Shown piece by piece: positions 31,544 through 45,000 of a stretch of DNA of 64,000 bases. The translations under genes and the position numbers were made by a program. The notes beneath the pieces were generated by a model that saw only the letters and a program-made list of their open reading frames with translations, made no database searches and was not told the origin of the DNA. Source of the DNA: Effrenium voratum (Eukaryota; Sar; Dinophyceae; Suessiales; Symbiodiniaceae). The stretch lies in assembly GCA_963377175.1 (NCBI GenBank), contig CAUJNA010002135.1, forward strand, positions 861,616 through 925,615, read 5' to 3'. Numbering within the stretch: position 1 is the stretch's first letter; each line of letters starts with the position of its first letter.

Positions 31544-32194
31544 GCCTGTGGCGGCTGTTTAAACAATAGCCGTGTCCATTGTGTCATCAGTCAACTGCCA
31601 GGGAATATGCGACAGGTTCGCCTACTGTCAACTGCACAGGTCTGGGAAGACCAGTTGCTTTTAACAGGACCTGTGGTGGCTTCCATGTTGCTTCTCCGCA
31701 GCCTTGCAGCTCTTTGAGCCTGACCGCGATAAGCGTGTACGTGTATCGGGTCCCAAGGGTGGAAAACACGAGTCGCGACCCAGTCAAAAGATCTCACCTT
31801 GGCTGTCTTCGAGTAAAGTCGAGTCCAGATTCAACTTGTGCACGGCTGCTCCTTGGTTCGGCCAAAAGAACCTGTACTCTTTTGCAAGCAACGGAAGGAA
31901 CCCAACAGAAGCTTCCTCCATTGGTGGTTTTCTGGTTTTGTTCATTTGAAAGGGAGGTTCTTGTGGAACATGGGTTTCCTCCTGCCGCTAACCTGCAAAC
32001 AAGAACTTGCTGCGGGCCCTTGAGAGCAATTCGATGATCTTTATCTGGGTGGCGTTTAGTCACCCCCTTGTTTTTTAGCTTTCTAGGGCTTTGGTTGGGG
32101 TTTATCCATTTGACCCCATTTTTACAGGGAGATCTGAGGACAGCCCAGATATCACTCGTTTCGGTTCGCGGAAACACCGTGCTTATGCCTAGAC

Positions 32195-32226
32195 ATGGCG
32201 GAGGCGTCCAAGGCCGGCGCCGGTCG
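32195..32226 (+). CDS. Carrier exon 1 (start codon), tentative
   Basis: ATG at 32195 opens MAEASKAGAGR. Ending at 32226 before GACAAG (a GA donor, known in dinoflagellates) lets it join the next exon in frame. A GC donor at 32213 is an alternative that would need a further small exon, and helix 1 looks short without one. The upstream CCTAG, two bases before the ATG, is a plausible spliced-leader acceptor. Confidence 0.45.
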
Positions 32227-35200
32227 GACAAGACATTTAAAGAAACATGCAGAACAAATCAGGGGCTACTGTTTCCCTAGGGTTCAGCTCCCATTAAAAG
32301 AAAGGTTGACCCAATTTGGATGATGACAATCCTTAGCAAACAATGGTGGTGATATGAACTTTAATGGCGGTTTGAACCCCAGGGTGTTGGTTGAAACCAT
32401 TTGTTGGCTAATGTGACTACGTTGGGCAATCGAATCATTCCAGCGGTTTGTTAGGCTGGTTGAAATAAGGTGGGGGATCGAATCATTCCGTGGGGTTTCT
32501 GGACGGTAGTGTGAAATGGATTTCGTCCATCCTCTGTACGTGGGGCATCCATGGAAACTCCTTCCGGCCAAAAAATCAGCCTAGGACTCACACAGGCCAT
32601 TTTTGCATCCTCCGGCAGAAACCGGGATCTCCCCAAACTGGTGCGGCGCTTTTTTTTGTCCATCGTCGTTTCTTCATAGGCGGCCTTAAAAATCATTGCT
32701 GCCACAACCTTTGCTCTGACCCATGAGCGTGCACCAATATAACAAGCATCGATTGCGCAAACTGCCTGTTGTCCTATTATACGCAGTATGCAGCCAACAA
32801 CGGCTAAAACTCGTACATATTGGCCGGAGCGATTCCAGGTCTGATGAAGGTGTCTTTTCGGAGTAGTTTCCAGCATGACGCAAATTGGCTGGTGTCCATC
32901 TGGTTTTCCTTTGTCAGACCAATGAGCCGCACCCATACGGCTTTGAGCTGAAATATGACATGGGGAGCACCTCCAACACGTGAATGATGTCCACCAAAAG
33001 GGTTCCCAATTGAAATTAACATACATAATATATATATATATATATGCATATATTTATATACACATACATACGTACATATATGTATATATTGCATTCCCAC
33101 CCTTCTGACCTGCTATCTGCAGGCCAAGGAATGTCCCCGTGGCACGCGAGTCGCCATGGTGGCCATGCGTTGGCCCCAGATATCTCGGATCGCGAGGGCA
33201 GATCTGGACCGATGGGGTAGAAGGATGAATGGGGCAACTTAGAACGACGTCAGGTTCCGGAGGGTTTGTAACGTCACCCGCATTCACCCACGGTTAAACA
33301 AAACAGTTGGCAACATGAGATCTGCGTGTGTGTGCCTTTGAGGGCACCCCTTTTCAGGCTGGAAGTAGGGAAAGCAATAGGAAGCAATGCTGGAATTTGG
33401 GTCCAGTTTGGCACACCCTTAGGTCTGCGGCCACTGCAGAAGCGGTGACCTTCCCCATTGACTTTGCAAAAACGCGGATGCAGCTGCACGTTGGCAGGCA
33501 GGGGAGGGAAGGGGAGTCTTTTCTTGGGGCTGAACCGCCTAGTGTTCGAGGTCCCCCAGCTAGGTGCCCTTCTACCGTTTCTTTTTTGGGGGAGGGCTCT
33601 CCTACAAAAATAGATTACAGAAAAAAGGACCCTTATTCTAACCTCTCTACTGAACAACCTAGCGTTGTTTGGTGTCAACCCCGCGAGTGGGTCGTTGCTT
33701 GTCCTATATCATCAAGATCAGGCGTGTTTTGCAGTGTTCCTCAAGTGCACCCGCTCAGCACTGCGCGCCTGCCAAATGATAAGCGCGCTCTCTTTAAGTG
33801 TGGCACTGCACACACCCAAACGGCAAGCACACCTGGTGAAGTGAGTGAGGGCTGGAGGACCCTTGCCGGGTGAGGTGACCCTAAGGGTTCTTTGGTTTCC
33901 AGGAGTTTCATGGTTGCTCGTGTAAAGCATACTTTTAAATCCAGAGTTTGGCGTTATACGTGGTATTTGGTGTCGGGTGGGTCATTGCCGCGGTGCAACG
34001 CTCCCCTTCACGGAAAAATCGAGGGGCCACAGGTGTCCTTTTTAGGTCAGGTTGGCTGTTTTTGATGGAACCATCATCACTCTTCAGGTCCAGTTTAGTT
34101 GCCGCTGAAGGGTGCTTCCTGATTGGGTCGAACGGGAATATCCTGGTCAACTATCACCTGTGGAACATCACGGGCCGTTTTTGAGTGAGTTTCCTTTGGG
34201 TGGAATGCAGCAACGGGACATGTTGCCACCTGGGCAGCAACTCTCTTGCAGATTTACAGTTCCAGCGTTCACTGGACGGCGGACAATCCATTGAACACGA
34301 CCGAGCCCAGTTCTACAGAAGCGAATTGCATCAACAGGCGCTTCGCAGCACTTTGATAGCGCGGGCCAGGGGAGCCGCGATTGCAATAGAACAGTCGCCT
34401 AGCTCCAGCCAACTCTACGTGCAGCATGTCGCTCCCGTTCTGAACGCTGCTGGGCAGGACTGTCCTTAGCGCACAGTGAAGCTTTTGATGGAGGTCTGTC
34501 AAACCAGCAGCGTTTTGGCGGACCATCCGGCCCCCCGCCGCAAGTCTGGGCGCGGCGTCCCAGTGTTGCGACATGACGAACTCCTGGCACTGCCATCCTA
34601 CATGAAAGCCCAATCCATGCCCCAATTCTTTTTCCAGTTTTTTTGGCTGCCCCCACTAAAAATGGTCCAAGCCCCAAAAAGAATTGGTTCCCTTTTGTTG
34701 CCAGGGTCACTGAACTGCCATCCTACCTGAAAAACCTGGCCCAGTCCATGCCAGTTCTTCCGGGATTCCGGGCTTTACATGACAAACTCCCTTGGTGGCC
34801 TATACTGGAAACTGCCAGCCGTGGGTATTTCTCGAGGATGGAAGCTCCTTTTGGGATCAGACCCACTTCCGGGGCTCCATTTGAATCCTTGACGGTCCAT
34901 TGCTTGGGACATCCCATGTTTTAGGTTTGGAATGTGAGAGGACTTCCCCCTAAAATAGATCATTCCCCTGCTATGAAGGAACCACCCCTGATTTGTAGGG
35001 TCCTCGGATGAATCTGGAGTTACGATTACCATGTATAGACTGTATAGAAAAATAAATGCTCCTGGGTGTTCCCAGCTCCCCAAGACTTGACCTTTGCATG
35101 AACATATGTCAAAAATGCCAACTACAAATGGCTGGCAATGGATCGACGAGCCACAGCTCCGCATGTATTTGGACAAGTTCCATGTGGCTCACCCGGAAGC

Positions 35201-38200
35201 CCTTTGGTGAGAGCTCGCCTATCACGGTCCCCCTTTTGAGGTGTTGAGATTCTGGGTGCGTGTTTTGTAGGGTGGCTTTTTTGGGGTCGGCCGGTTTGCA
35301 GTTTGTTTTTATTCTTTTTTGGGGGAGGGGGGTGTTGTTATTGTAACATACCCATTTGAAGATGGATTAGGCGGAAGGGGCTTTTAGGAGATTTCGTGCA
35401 TAGGTTTGGAATGGATTCATGATATCCACAGGCAGGTGCCTCGGATTTACCAGCCCATTGCAACCAACCAGTCAACACGAGGACTCAATTTATTAGATGC
35501 GCGGCGGGCGTGGTGTAAGATTTTCTGAAGAGCAGATGATTGCAGGACGTTCCGCCCAAAACTTGGGCCTTCATTCCCCGTCCAAGTACCTCATGAGGAT
35601 GGCGTTTAGGGGTAAAAACGTAAAAGGGGTCGTTCAGTAGCTCCTTAGAACAGGGCTCCTTAAAAGATACATGTTGCAACCAATTGAAACATGGCTTTTT
35701 CCTCTAAAATAAAGGGAAACCGCCATGTACAAGTTGCAATGTTCAGGTGTATAATGTAAGGATCCCTGTAGAAGGTACCAAGGGACCCTCTGGGTTATTC
35801 GAACGAATCTCTACTGACCATAGCAATTCTATGTAGTAGTGCCCTTCTCTCCCCTTTTTTGGTTGGGAGGGTTCCCCTACTAAAATAGACCACGGAAAAA
35901 CATAATCGGGTACCAACATTTTCTAACCTCTCCACTGGAGGACCTTTTCATTCCTGCATTCCCTCCTTTCTTTCCATGCCAGGCGCGGCTTCTTCGGTGC
36001 TCTGGCTTCGGCCTAAGCCCACCAGCGGTTCCGTAAGCCGATCCGGTAGAAAACCGATGGAACGCCTATTTGATGTACCTGGAGTCTCCTTCTGACACGA
36101 ATCAAAAACAGGTCCGTTTGACCCCATTTTTTTAGGTAATGACCAACCATTTTTTAAGGGTCATGGAGAGTCTAGGTAGGTAGAAATACCTTAGTGTTTC
36201 AGGTGTTGGGATTGCTGAACACTGTGGCAATTGCCACGATTTGTTGGAGATTCAGTCCTCACGGTTGCAAAATCGTGTTTTACCAATGTGCGGCGTAGTT
36301 TTCTAGATTTTCGCTTGGGTGTCCTCAAAAAGGGCAGTGTGAAAGGCCAAGCTCCATTGGTCGTTTTCCGTGGCGGGATGAAGGTCAGCTTTTGGGTTTG
36401 CTGTCTTGGAATGGGTGGCTGAAACTAGATTGTCGGCTTGCTTCTGTGAAAAGGTCTTGAGGTCCACTTTCTATGCCCTCCCATCCGCCAACATATCCGG
36501 GGTTGGGCCATTTCCCTCAAAAGGGGCAATTTCCTGGTGAGTTCCATGTTGACCAGAGGGTAAGGAAGTACTTCAAAGCAAAATTGTAGGGATGGCCCCA
36601 GTTCAAGCTAGTGTGCCTGGTTGCTTTTGCGTCTCAAGTCTAGTGGACGCAAGATGTAGACCTACATCCACAGGTTCATGGGGACGTGTGACATTTTTGA
36701 GCGAGGTTGATATGGACCCGCAGACAAGCGCACGGCATCTATGAATACGTCCAGCTTATGTGAGTCCTTATAAGTGCGGCAAGCACAAACGCACATGTGC
36801 AGAGAGACAACATTGCGCGGGCATGATCTAATGCGGTTAACCCATGGGGAGCTTACTGAAAGGACGCGCGCTGGAGGTCGCTGGTTTGCGTTGGATCGGG
36901 CTGAGTACTAGGATTCCCCGGGAACCCCTCCCTGCAACAATCGTGGAACTGGATAGGGCTCTTCATGAAAAGGACAATAGCCTTCCACAACCCTTCCATG
37001 ATTGGAGGGAGGGTAAGCTTTATTTGGACCAAACAATGCCAAACAAGGCCTTAACAGTTGGATCCGGAATTTGTTGGGCCCTGTTCAGTGGCAACCTCCA
37101 AATCCTTTCTTGGTGGGTTCAGGACCCACTCAAAATGAGATCGAGGCCCCAAACAGATGTTGACCTGTCAACCCCCCAAACAAAACATAACTCCCCCCCA
37201 AACAAAATCAGCTCAAATTCGTTTTTCACCAGACGGGTCGCATCGAGAGTCCTCTCGTGCGCTTCAGTCAACGGCCATCCGCGACCAGGGAATTAGTCTG
37301 GGCCCCAGAATTCTCAGAGTGCTCCGGGGACGTACGCAGGGAGCCACTGAGATCTCGGTCTCATTTGATCTTACACCTTAATTTTACTGTGGATGGACGA
37401 ATTCCTCTTTTTCGTGGAGAATCTGGGCGGGTTTGTGAATCAGGGGTGGGCATTGCAACTATAGACACCTTAATTTTACTGTGGATGGACGAATTCCTCT
37501 TTTTTGGTGGAGAATCTGGGAATCAGCGGTCGGCATTCCCACACGATAGTACGTAACCAAGGCAAAAACCATCATGTAAAAGGTAGCAAACCCTGGTTGC
37601 CTGCTATAGTGCTACCTGGAAGCACTGGGAGAATAGTGGCGCTTGTCAAGATCCTTAGATGCCCATGAGCTTCTTCTCGCTCTCTTTGGCTCCAGTCTGT
37701 CCAGCTGATCTTTTGCACACCTTGCTCGTCTTGTGACCGCAACTCATGTTGGCTTCCGTCCATTTGCTCATGAATATTTTGTGTTTTTCCCCTGTTGGTT
37801 TTTAAGGGAATCTAGGACTACTGGAAATATGTTTTTTTTTTCCATGGGGCTTAAGCAAATGGAAGTTTCAAAGTTTCCCTCGACCCCATTCCATGTTGAT
37901 CAGGATACGGGCTTGTCTTCAAAATAGTGGAATCACAAAGTCTGTGGCTTTGCACTAACATGTCTGCAAACCGACACCAAACCTTCTGCCAAAAAAAGCA
38001 AAGCTGTATGAACCAGCGTCAAACATCTTATTGAAACAGCCCAAACCTGATTATTGCGCTGAGGTAGCTTCGCGCTCACTCAACTTATCGGAAGGCACCA
38101 ATTGCTCAATTTTGGCAGCCGCGTTTCAATGTCAGAGCTGTTGATCCGTCTTTGTCTTGCATGGCAATCGGACTGCCCAAGAGAAGGTTGGACTAGCTCT

Positions 38201-39057
38201 GATGGTTACATCCACACACGTGAAATCCGATCTTGGCTTCCCAGGATGCATCTTTTGGCAGATATCCTCTCTGGTTCGTGTTGCCGGATTTGATGCCGAT
38301 GGGCCCCCTCTTGCAGAGGCTTTCTGCATGTTGGCACTCCTCGATAAGCACATATGTGGCAAGAGGGTAACTAGCGCATGGTTTTTAGTTGAGAACTTGG
38401 ACAACTCCAACCTGTCAGTGTTGTCATTTTTTCGCCCCCCCAACCAACTGTAACCTACCCCCCGGATAAATCGGAGTCACCTTCTGCATAGGGTCTGTGT
38501 AGTTGCATACACCATGCTTCCCTTATAGTAGTGGTTTGGGGTGCTAAAACTCCTATCAGCCAGTTCTCAAATCCCCTCCAGGCGAAATTCCATGGTGTAG
38601 TTCTGCTGAAGGGAAATCCACACCAAAGCCCAGATAATGACGTATTCAAATCTCCACATTCGTGCAAGGGAGCCCTGTCTTTTGATTCGGCTTCGCTTTT
38701 CCTTCTGGGCTCAATTGAAAACCGACTATTGTAGGTTCCTTGTGGGTTCCTTGTGGCTTCCCTTTAAAACTCTAGGGGTACCTTCCCCATTATTTCCAGG
38801 CATCCTTCTTTGTACAAAACCGCCCAAAACCCTGGAGAAACATCTGGTTTTTGAAAAGAACGATGGTTGAAAAGAATGGGGCATCAACTCCTAGAAAAGC
38901 CCACTAAAAAGCTGGGAAGCGACTCAAGAAAGGACCGACCAATGGCGAGGAAACCAACAAATGGACTCGCGCAGGGGGCGTCTATGCCGGCATCCAGCTG
39001 GTGCCTCGGACTTGTTTTTGTTGCTCGGAAGCTTTACCTTTCTGATTGCCGAGAGAC

Positions 39058-39092
<35 letters not shown>

Positions 39093-42000
39093 TATTTATT
39101 GAGAGAGAGAGAGAGAGAGAGGGAGAAATGGCACCTCTTGGGCCCTGCAAGTCTCTAGCCCCCGATATTGGGGGCTGAATGAAGACCTCAAGGTGCCCTG
39201 TTTTGAGGGCTTCTTCCGAGCCATGAATCGGCAGGTGGATCTTTGGTGGCGACTGTTTCTAGGACTTAGCTGCCCGGGTTATTCACCGCACACCTGACAT
39301 GTCATCCAAGGAGGGGTTGTACTTCTTGGGTGTTCCATCCAGTAGGATAGACTAACCCCAGTTGCCTTGGTTAGAACCATTGTTATAGCCTACTTGCTAA
39401 GTTGGTTGAACATCCAAGTTGTCCTTTCTCTTTCTGCTCAAGCAGCGCCTTTGTCACTTGTCCAGAGCCGGCCGTTGTCCCGCAGGTTCCTTAAGGCAGT
39501 TTTATTTGTGGTTCCACTCGCCTAGCCAAATTTGACTCTTTGTTGGCCAAATTTGGGTTGACAGCACCTCCAAAGATCTCTTCCAAGAATTCAGGGGCGC
39601 GCTGAAAGCCGCCATGATGCTTTCCAGAGGCCGGCTGTGGTGCGGCACCTCATCTACTCCTCCCTGCGGATTTCGATCTATGAGGACCTGGAAAGCCGTA
39701 TGGCCCGTTTTTTGTTTTCCCGGCCGGAACCCGCATTTGGGGCGTTTTTCCCGTATGGCCATATTTTTGTGTGTGGCCCAAGCCGTAAGTATGGACAGAA
39801 AAAAGAAGAAGAAGAAGAAAACAAAACGTCACACATGGGTTGGCAGGGGCGTCGTGATGTTTTCTATTCGGGCCGATAGGCCCAACTCCATGTGCCCCTT
39901 TTCCTCAGCTGAAAGCTTTGGGGTCCAAATTGCCCAAAGAATCTCTCTGCTTCGGTTGCAGAGGGAACACCTCCACACCACCATTCCAAGCCACCAAGAA
40001 GAGGAAACGTTCAGCATTGGTTCTGCCACTATTTTTTTGATTCTAACATGAGTGTGTCCCAATGCTGCGCCAGCCAAACACATGGGATGTGCCCGACCTA
40101 TCCATGGCCTGTTCGGGGACTTGGCGCAAATCACTACCAGGGACTCGACGTATTTCCTTATTTCCTCATGTCCAGATGGTTTTGAAGGAATTCGTCCTCC
40201 CAACTTCAAGCTGAAAGATGCGTCTGAAGGGGTCACATGGCTCTCGTTTGGGTGCCTCCGTGTGCCCTTGGCTGGTTTTATCTCATGTGTCCTGTTTGAA
40301 CCATAACCCGATATCCTTTACAGTACAGTTTCAATGCTTGGTCCCCCAGTAGCGCCCTTTTACTTTTTTTTTGGGTTACCCTACTCACATAGACTACAGA
40401 AGAAAGGGTACCAACTTATTCTAACCTCTCTACTGGAGAACCTAGAATGTGTTTATCTCACTCCTGGGCTTGAGTCACTGTTAAAAGGGATCAAGTGAAC
40501 AGAAAGTTCGGCCATCGACTCGAGTGAAGTCATGGCTCGGCGCGAGCGGCTCCGGCGCGGGGTCCGGCGCGGAGTCGGTCTCTCAAAGTTGAGGAGCTGC
40601 GCCGGATCTTTGCTGGCGTGAGCCCAAGTCGAAACTGACACGGGGCGCCCGCTTTCATTGGTTTGTATTTGGAGGGGAGCCGTGGTGGGGGGTCCCCTTT
40701 TTGCACAGTTTCAAGTGGAAACCAAAGGGAAGCCAACCCCGTGAACTGTAGTTGTGGTCTTCTTCTGGAGTGCTAGAAAAGCTCGAGACGCTCGGGACAT
40801 TTCGAAGCTGTCCTCCAGAAGTACACTTTGGGACCACTGCCCATCGAATCATTCGCTGTGGCAAGGGCAAGCTTGTTTGGAGATCCGGCGAATTCGTCAG
40901 GGTCTGCGGATGACGGCGCGGTCTGAAATTTCAATCAGGGTGCAGTTGTTGATAGGGTGAGGGCTTAGTCCTACTAGCGGAGATTCTTGCACACCAGTTT
41001 GTTCCTGATGTGAAGATACCTTCGCACTTTAGCTTGAAACCGCCAACCCAATATATACTGATTCTCAAAGTGGGGCTTTCCTCAAAATGGCAACGGGTTT
41101 CCTGCTCCTATCTAAAACCAATCAACAGGGGGCCCTTAAAAAGAGACAGCCATATTCACCATGTTGGTAGAAACACGGAGTGCCTTGCAGCCCTGTCTAT
41201 ATAGGCTAAGGTGCCGCATAATTTGCCTTTTGGCTAAACATGACCTGGTCTTCCAATTGAAGCTGGTATCGCCATTCACAGACTTTCGGGTCAGGAAACC
41301 ATCGAGTCCTGGACGTGAACCCTCCCCTCCTTCTCGCATGGACGGGCTATGGGGAGGGGGTCCCAAGCTTTCGTGGGCCACTGGGTCAACGTTAATACCA
41401 TTTGCAGCTTTGCCCTTTACTAAACTGAGCTACAGCGACCAAAGCCGCCATTGACAATTTTGGTAGGTGGTCCTACCACTCGGTTTTATAAATGTACAGT
41501 AATAGTAAGGGTTACAGAGGGAGCTCTTAGTAGCCTGCCTCGCACCGTTGTGGTTTTGCAAATAGTGTTTGGCTTTCTAGTTTCTTGAAACATCTGCAAC
41601 GCTACATCATGGTCGAGAACGTCGGCGATCAAGCGCATAGAGACCCCCAACGCTTTCTGAGCGTCTGGGCGCTGCGCATGCCAAAGATTCTGAGTTGAGT
41701 TACCGTGGGCGGTCACGAGAGCACAAGGTGACATCAAAGTGGGCGGCCTGGGCGAAGTTCTACCTGCAGTTTGGCAGCGCCTATAGTTTGGTTATGCGTA
41801 CGGCGGGGCTACTTTCAGGCCCGCGCAGGGTGAACAGCCAGCTGTGCCTGGCAACAACTTGCGTCTGGGAATGGTGAACCTCTAGCGCTCTACTCTGCTC
41901 AACTTTGGTGTTGATGCGCCAGCGCCTGGGGATGTTGCTGCTGCTTTGGCTTATCCTGGGCTACAGGAATAGCCCCCCTACTTGATAGTAAGCAGATAAA

Positions 42001-45000
42001 ACCATGGTTATGGCTGGAATGGGGCTCCCCACCTGACATCCATTTTGAAACCAAGAAGTATTCCACGTGGTTTGAACTCTCAAGTAGTCCATCTGATCCG
42101 ATCGCGCTGTAACTAGGTCCCCCAATAGTGCCCTCTTCCCTTTTTTGGGTTGGGAGGGTTCCCCTAAAATCGACAGAAAAAAAAAGTTGGGTACCAACTG
42201 ATTCTAACCTCAAACTACTGGAGGACCTAGGTAAGCGCCTCCGTCGGCTGATCCTCCGAGGCCACAGCTCCAGAGGCGCCGACAGCTTCGCGGTGCGCGG
42301 CTGCGCGGGGCTGCTGGGCGGGGGCCTGGCGCAGGCGGTGGCCTCCCCGGCAGACCGCCTCAAGGCGTCGGCGTCGGATGACGAATTCGTCGAATGCGTC
42401 AAATGCGTCGAAGTGGGTTAGGAGACGTCGAAAGTGGAAACGGAGTCGGTGTTTTTTGGTTTTCTGGGTGGCTCCCAGCCATCCGGCTCCTTAGCTTTTT
42501 AGATATTTTGGCTTTTTGGGCTTTTTAGTGGTTGGATTTGTTCATTTAACCCACTAAACGTTAAACTTTGAGCGGGGGATCTGAGGACAGCCCAGTTTTG
42601 AGGTCTCTGGAGGTCAGAAAATGTTAGCATTTGGTTTGGGTGCTTTAGTTTTTGGATTGTTTCTGGTTGTTTGATGTGTTTGGTTTGTTGTGGGCAGTTT
42701 TCTTTTTGTGTGTTTTTGGTATGTCATTTTAGGTTTGTTTGGTTTGTTGGTGCTCAGTTCTTCCCACCAATGTTTCCTACGGTTGTGTCAGGGTGCGGGC
42801 TTTTTTTCAGGGTCACAATGATTTGGGGCTGTTTTGTGCGATGTGTTTTTTGTTGGGGGGTTTCAATTGCTGTACGCTTGGTTCCAAATCATGTTGGGGC
42901 TTCTTAGATATGTGATCCAGAGTCCGGTTTTTGTTGATGCCACATGCGTGTTTTTGTTCATAGAGACGATCCGGAGCATGGCCTTTTTTCTTATCTCTCT
43001 TCCACCCAAGCGATGTCTTGAAGAGGAGCTTTGAGGAGTGCGGGTGCAGCTTGATCTGTTCCTGCTCAACCATCTACGTCTTGGACAACAAATCGGGGTG
43101 AAGCCTGATCTGAAGACCTACCTCAGCGTAGAGATCATGGAGGACAGCTGGTTCCACCGGATCCAAGAGTCTTGGTCTGCAAGGGGGTTTCCATCGACGG
43201 GGCTCCGTGCCACGACTTCTCGGAACAACAAACCCCGGTGTCGGCTCTGCTGTTGCCTGGTATCTCCCCAGCCGCGATCCCAAGCAAAGTGATGGACTTC
43301 TTGTGCTGCATTCTCGAGGCTCAACTGTGGAGCTACAGCTGGCTGGAGAGCTCGTACCCCCCATGTCATGCAATTTCTCTTGGGAGCTGGAGGTCGAGTG
43401 GTTTAAATAGACCAACTCGTAGTACAGCAAATCAAACATGGCCGGGTTTACGCCATTTCAGGCCCATAGTAGCGTGTTCCTCGGTTTTGTTCCTTTCTGC
43501 GGTGTCTGAGTGAGTGGGCCCTTTCCCGTACCGACATTTTCAGCCAGGGGACCCCTTTGTGGTGGTTTACGGGGATCACATGTTCCATAGGATCCAAACT
43601 CCGATTGGGGCCTTTCACCTTGCCACCTGAGCCACAAACACCCGGGAAGATGAGTCAGTGGGACATCTCAAGGTGCGGTCGCCCTTTTGAGTCTTCACAT
43701 AGCTTTGGGGACTTGGCCCTTTAGTCGCACCAGCCCGGCCCCAAGGTCTTATACCCAGGGCTTGAGTGAGACTTGGGGGGGAGAGAAGTCATTTAGCGTT
43801 CCTGCAAGTCTAAGTGATAACGCACAACAACCAGCCCAAACATGGGGTTGACAAATCCAGACCGGGGTTTGGTGGGTAGACACCTTTGCTAGCAACTGCC
43901 TGTTGTTTATGGCGAGCTTGCCTGAGACAAAACGAAATCATGAAGGTCCTTTATGAGGGCATCGCGTATTGGAATTGTTGGAGTTTTTTTTGTGATGTGC
44001 TTCTTTTTTTTCTAGGGAACCACCTGCAAAGTGCTTGGTGGGCCTCAAGCCCCACCTAAACTTGATGTCCACCAGAATATCCCCCGTTCAAAAGTAAACG
44101 CAAATATGACATGTCTACTCAATGTTGGAAATCACCAGCAGGCTGCGACCTTCGTAGCGGACATCCAGTGGCCAGATCAACTCAGCAGGTTTTTGCCTGT
44201 CACCCATTTGACGCTGCCAGGTAGTTCTCGTACACGAGGGCGGTCGCCAGGGATTTGCCCGGACGCCCAAATCGATCGATGCGATAACGACCCCTTGAGT
44301 GGAACTTGTTTTGATATATCAATCAACCAACAAATACACATTGTTTATAAATATTCGAATAGATCAAACAGCTACATGTGGTTCACTATTTGGGCAACTG
44401 AGAAATAGTACAGACTTTGCAGCATTATTAAAGATCTGGTTGACGATTTGTTTACTTTCAGTTTTTGGAAATGTTTTAATGCGTGCAGATATGTTGGTGG
44501 CCCGGTGGCCGCATCCTTGAACGCCTGGTTCCCTTGTTCCTGCCAAACACGTAGGTCGTATTCAGAAAAGCTGAGCGGAAAAGCGCGAAGCGGCTCGAAA
44601 GGCCTTCAATTGCGGTTGTTATTGTTCTGGTTTTGGCAGAAATGTCCGTGCACCAGGGGAGTTGGGGGGGGGGGGGGTCCGGCCGCCTTGCTTGCTTGAG
44701 TATGGAAAGGTTCTTGGATCTGCGCAACCCGTGCAGAGCGGTTTCGAGCGCAGTTGGATGCATGTGCCGCGCTGGAAATCGCTCGCCCGCGTATGTGTCC
44801 AAAATTTGGGGGCCCCAATGAGTGAATCCCTGGGCGCCCTGAAAACCGCCTTTTTTGACCTGAAGGCCATCCCCGTTCAAATGGTCCCTGTGAACATTTT
44901 GTGGGCTTCTCAAAAATACGTCGGGGTGGTCGCCCTTGAGCCGCAATTTTGAGCGCCATTTTGAGGATGTTGCTGTAAGGGACCCGGTGTGCGGTCGTCA

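Larger units (their letters stand above)
33663..37249. other. Carrier intron with unassigned open frames
   Basis: A long intron holding the element copies at 35651 and 35823 and several open frames listed separately or too weak to call. One example is a 150-codon frame at 36844-37296 with LPATIVELDRALHEKDNSLP. Confidence 0.5.
39698..42260. other. Carrier intron
   Basis: Holds the introner copies at 40337 and 42113. There are also GC-rich patches with short helical frames (LKVEELRRIFAGV near 40585; CLEIRRIRQGLRMTARSEIS near 40880). Neither continues the carrier, and both were left uncalled. Confidence 0.45.

Noticed and set aside
43690..43735. CTCAAG-GTGCGGTCG considered as the missing carrier exon
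   Set aside because: It gives V-R-S-P and not x-R-x-Q, with no suitable donor nearby.
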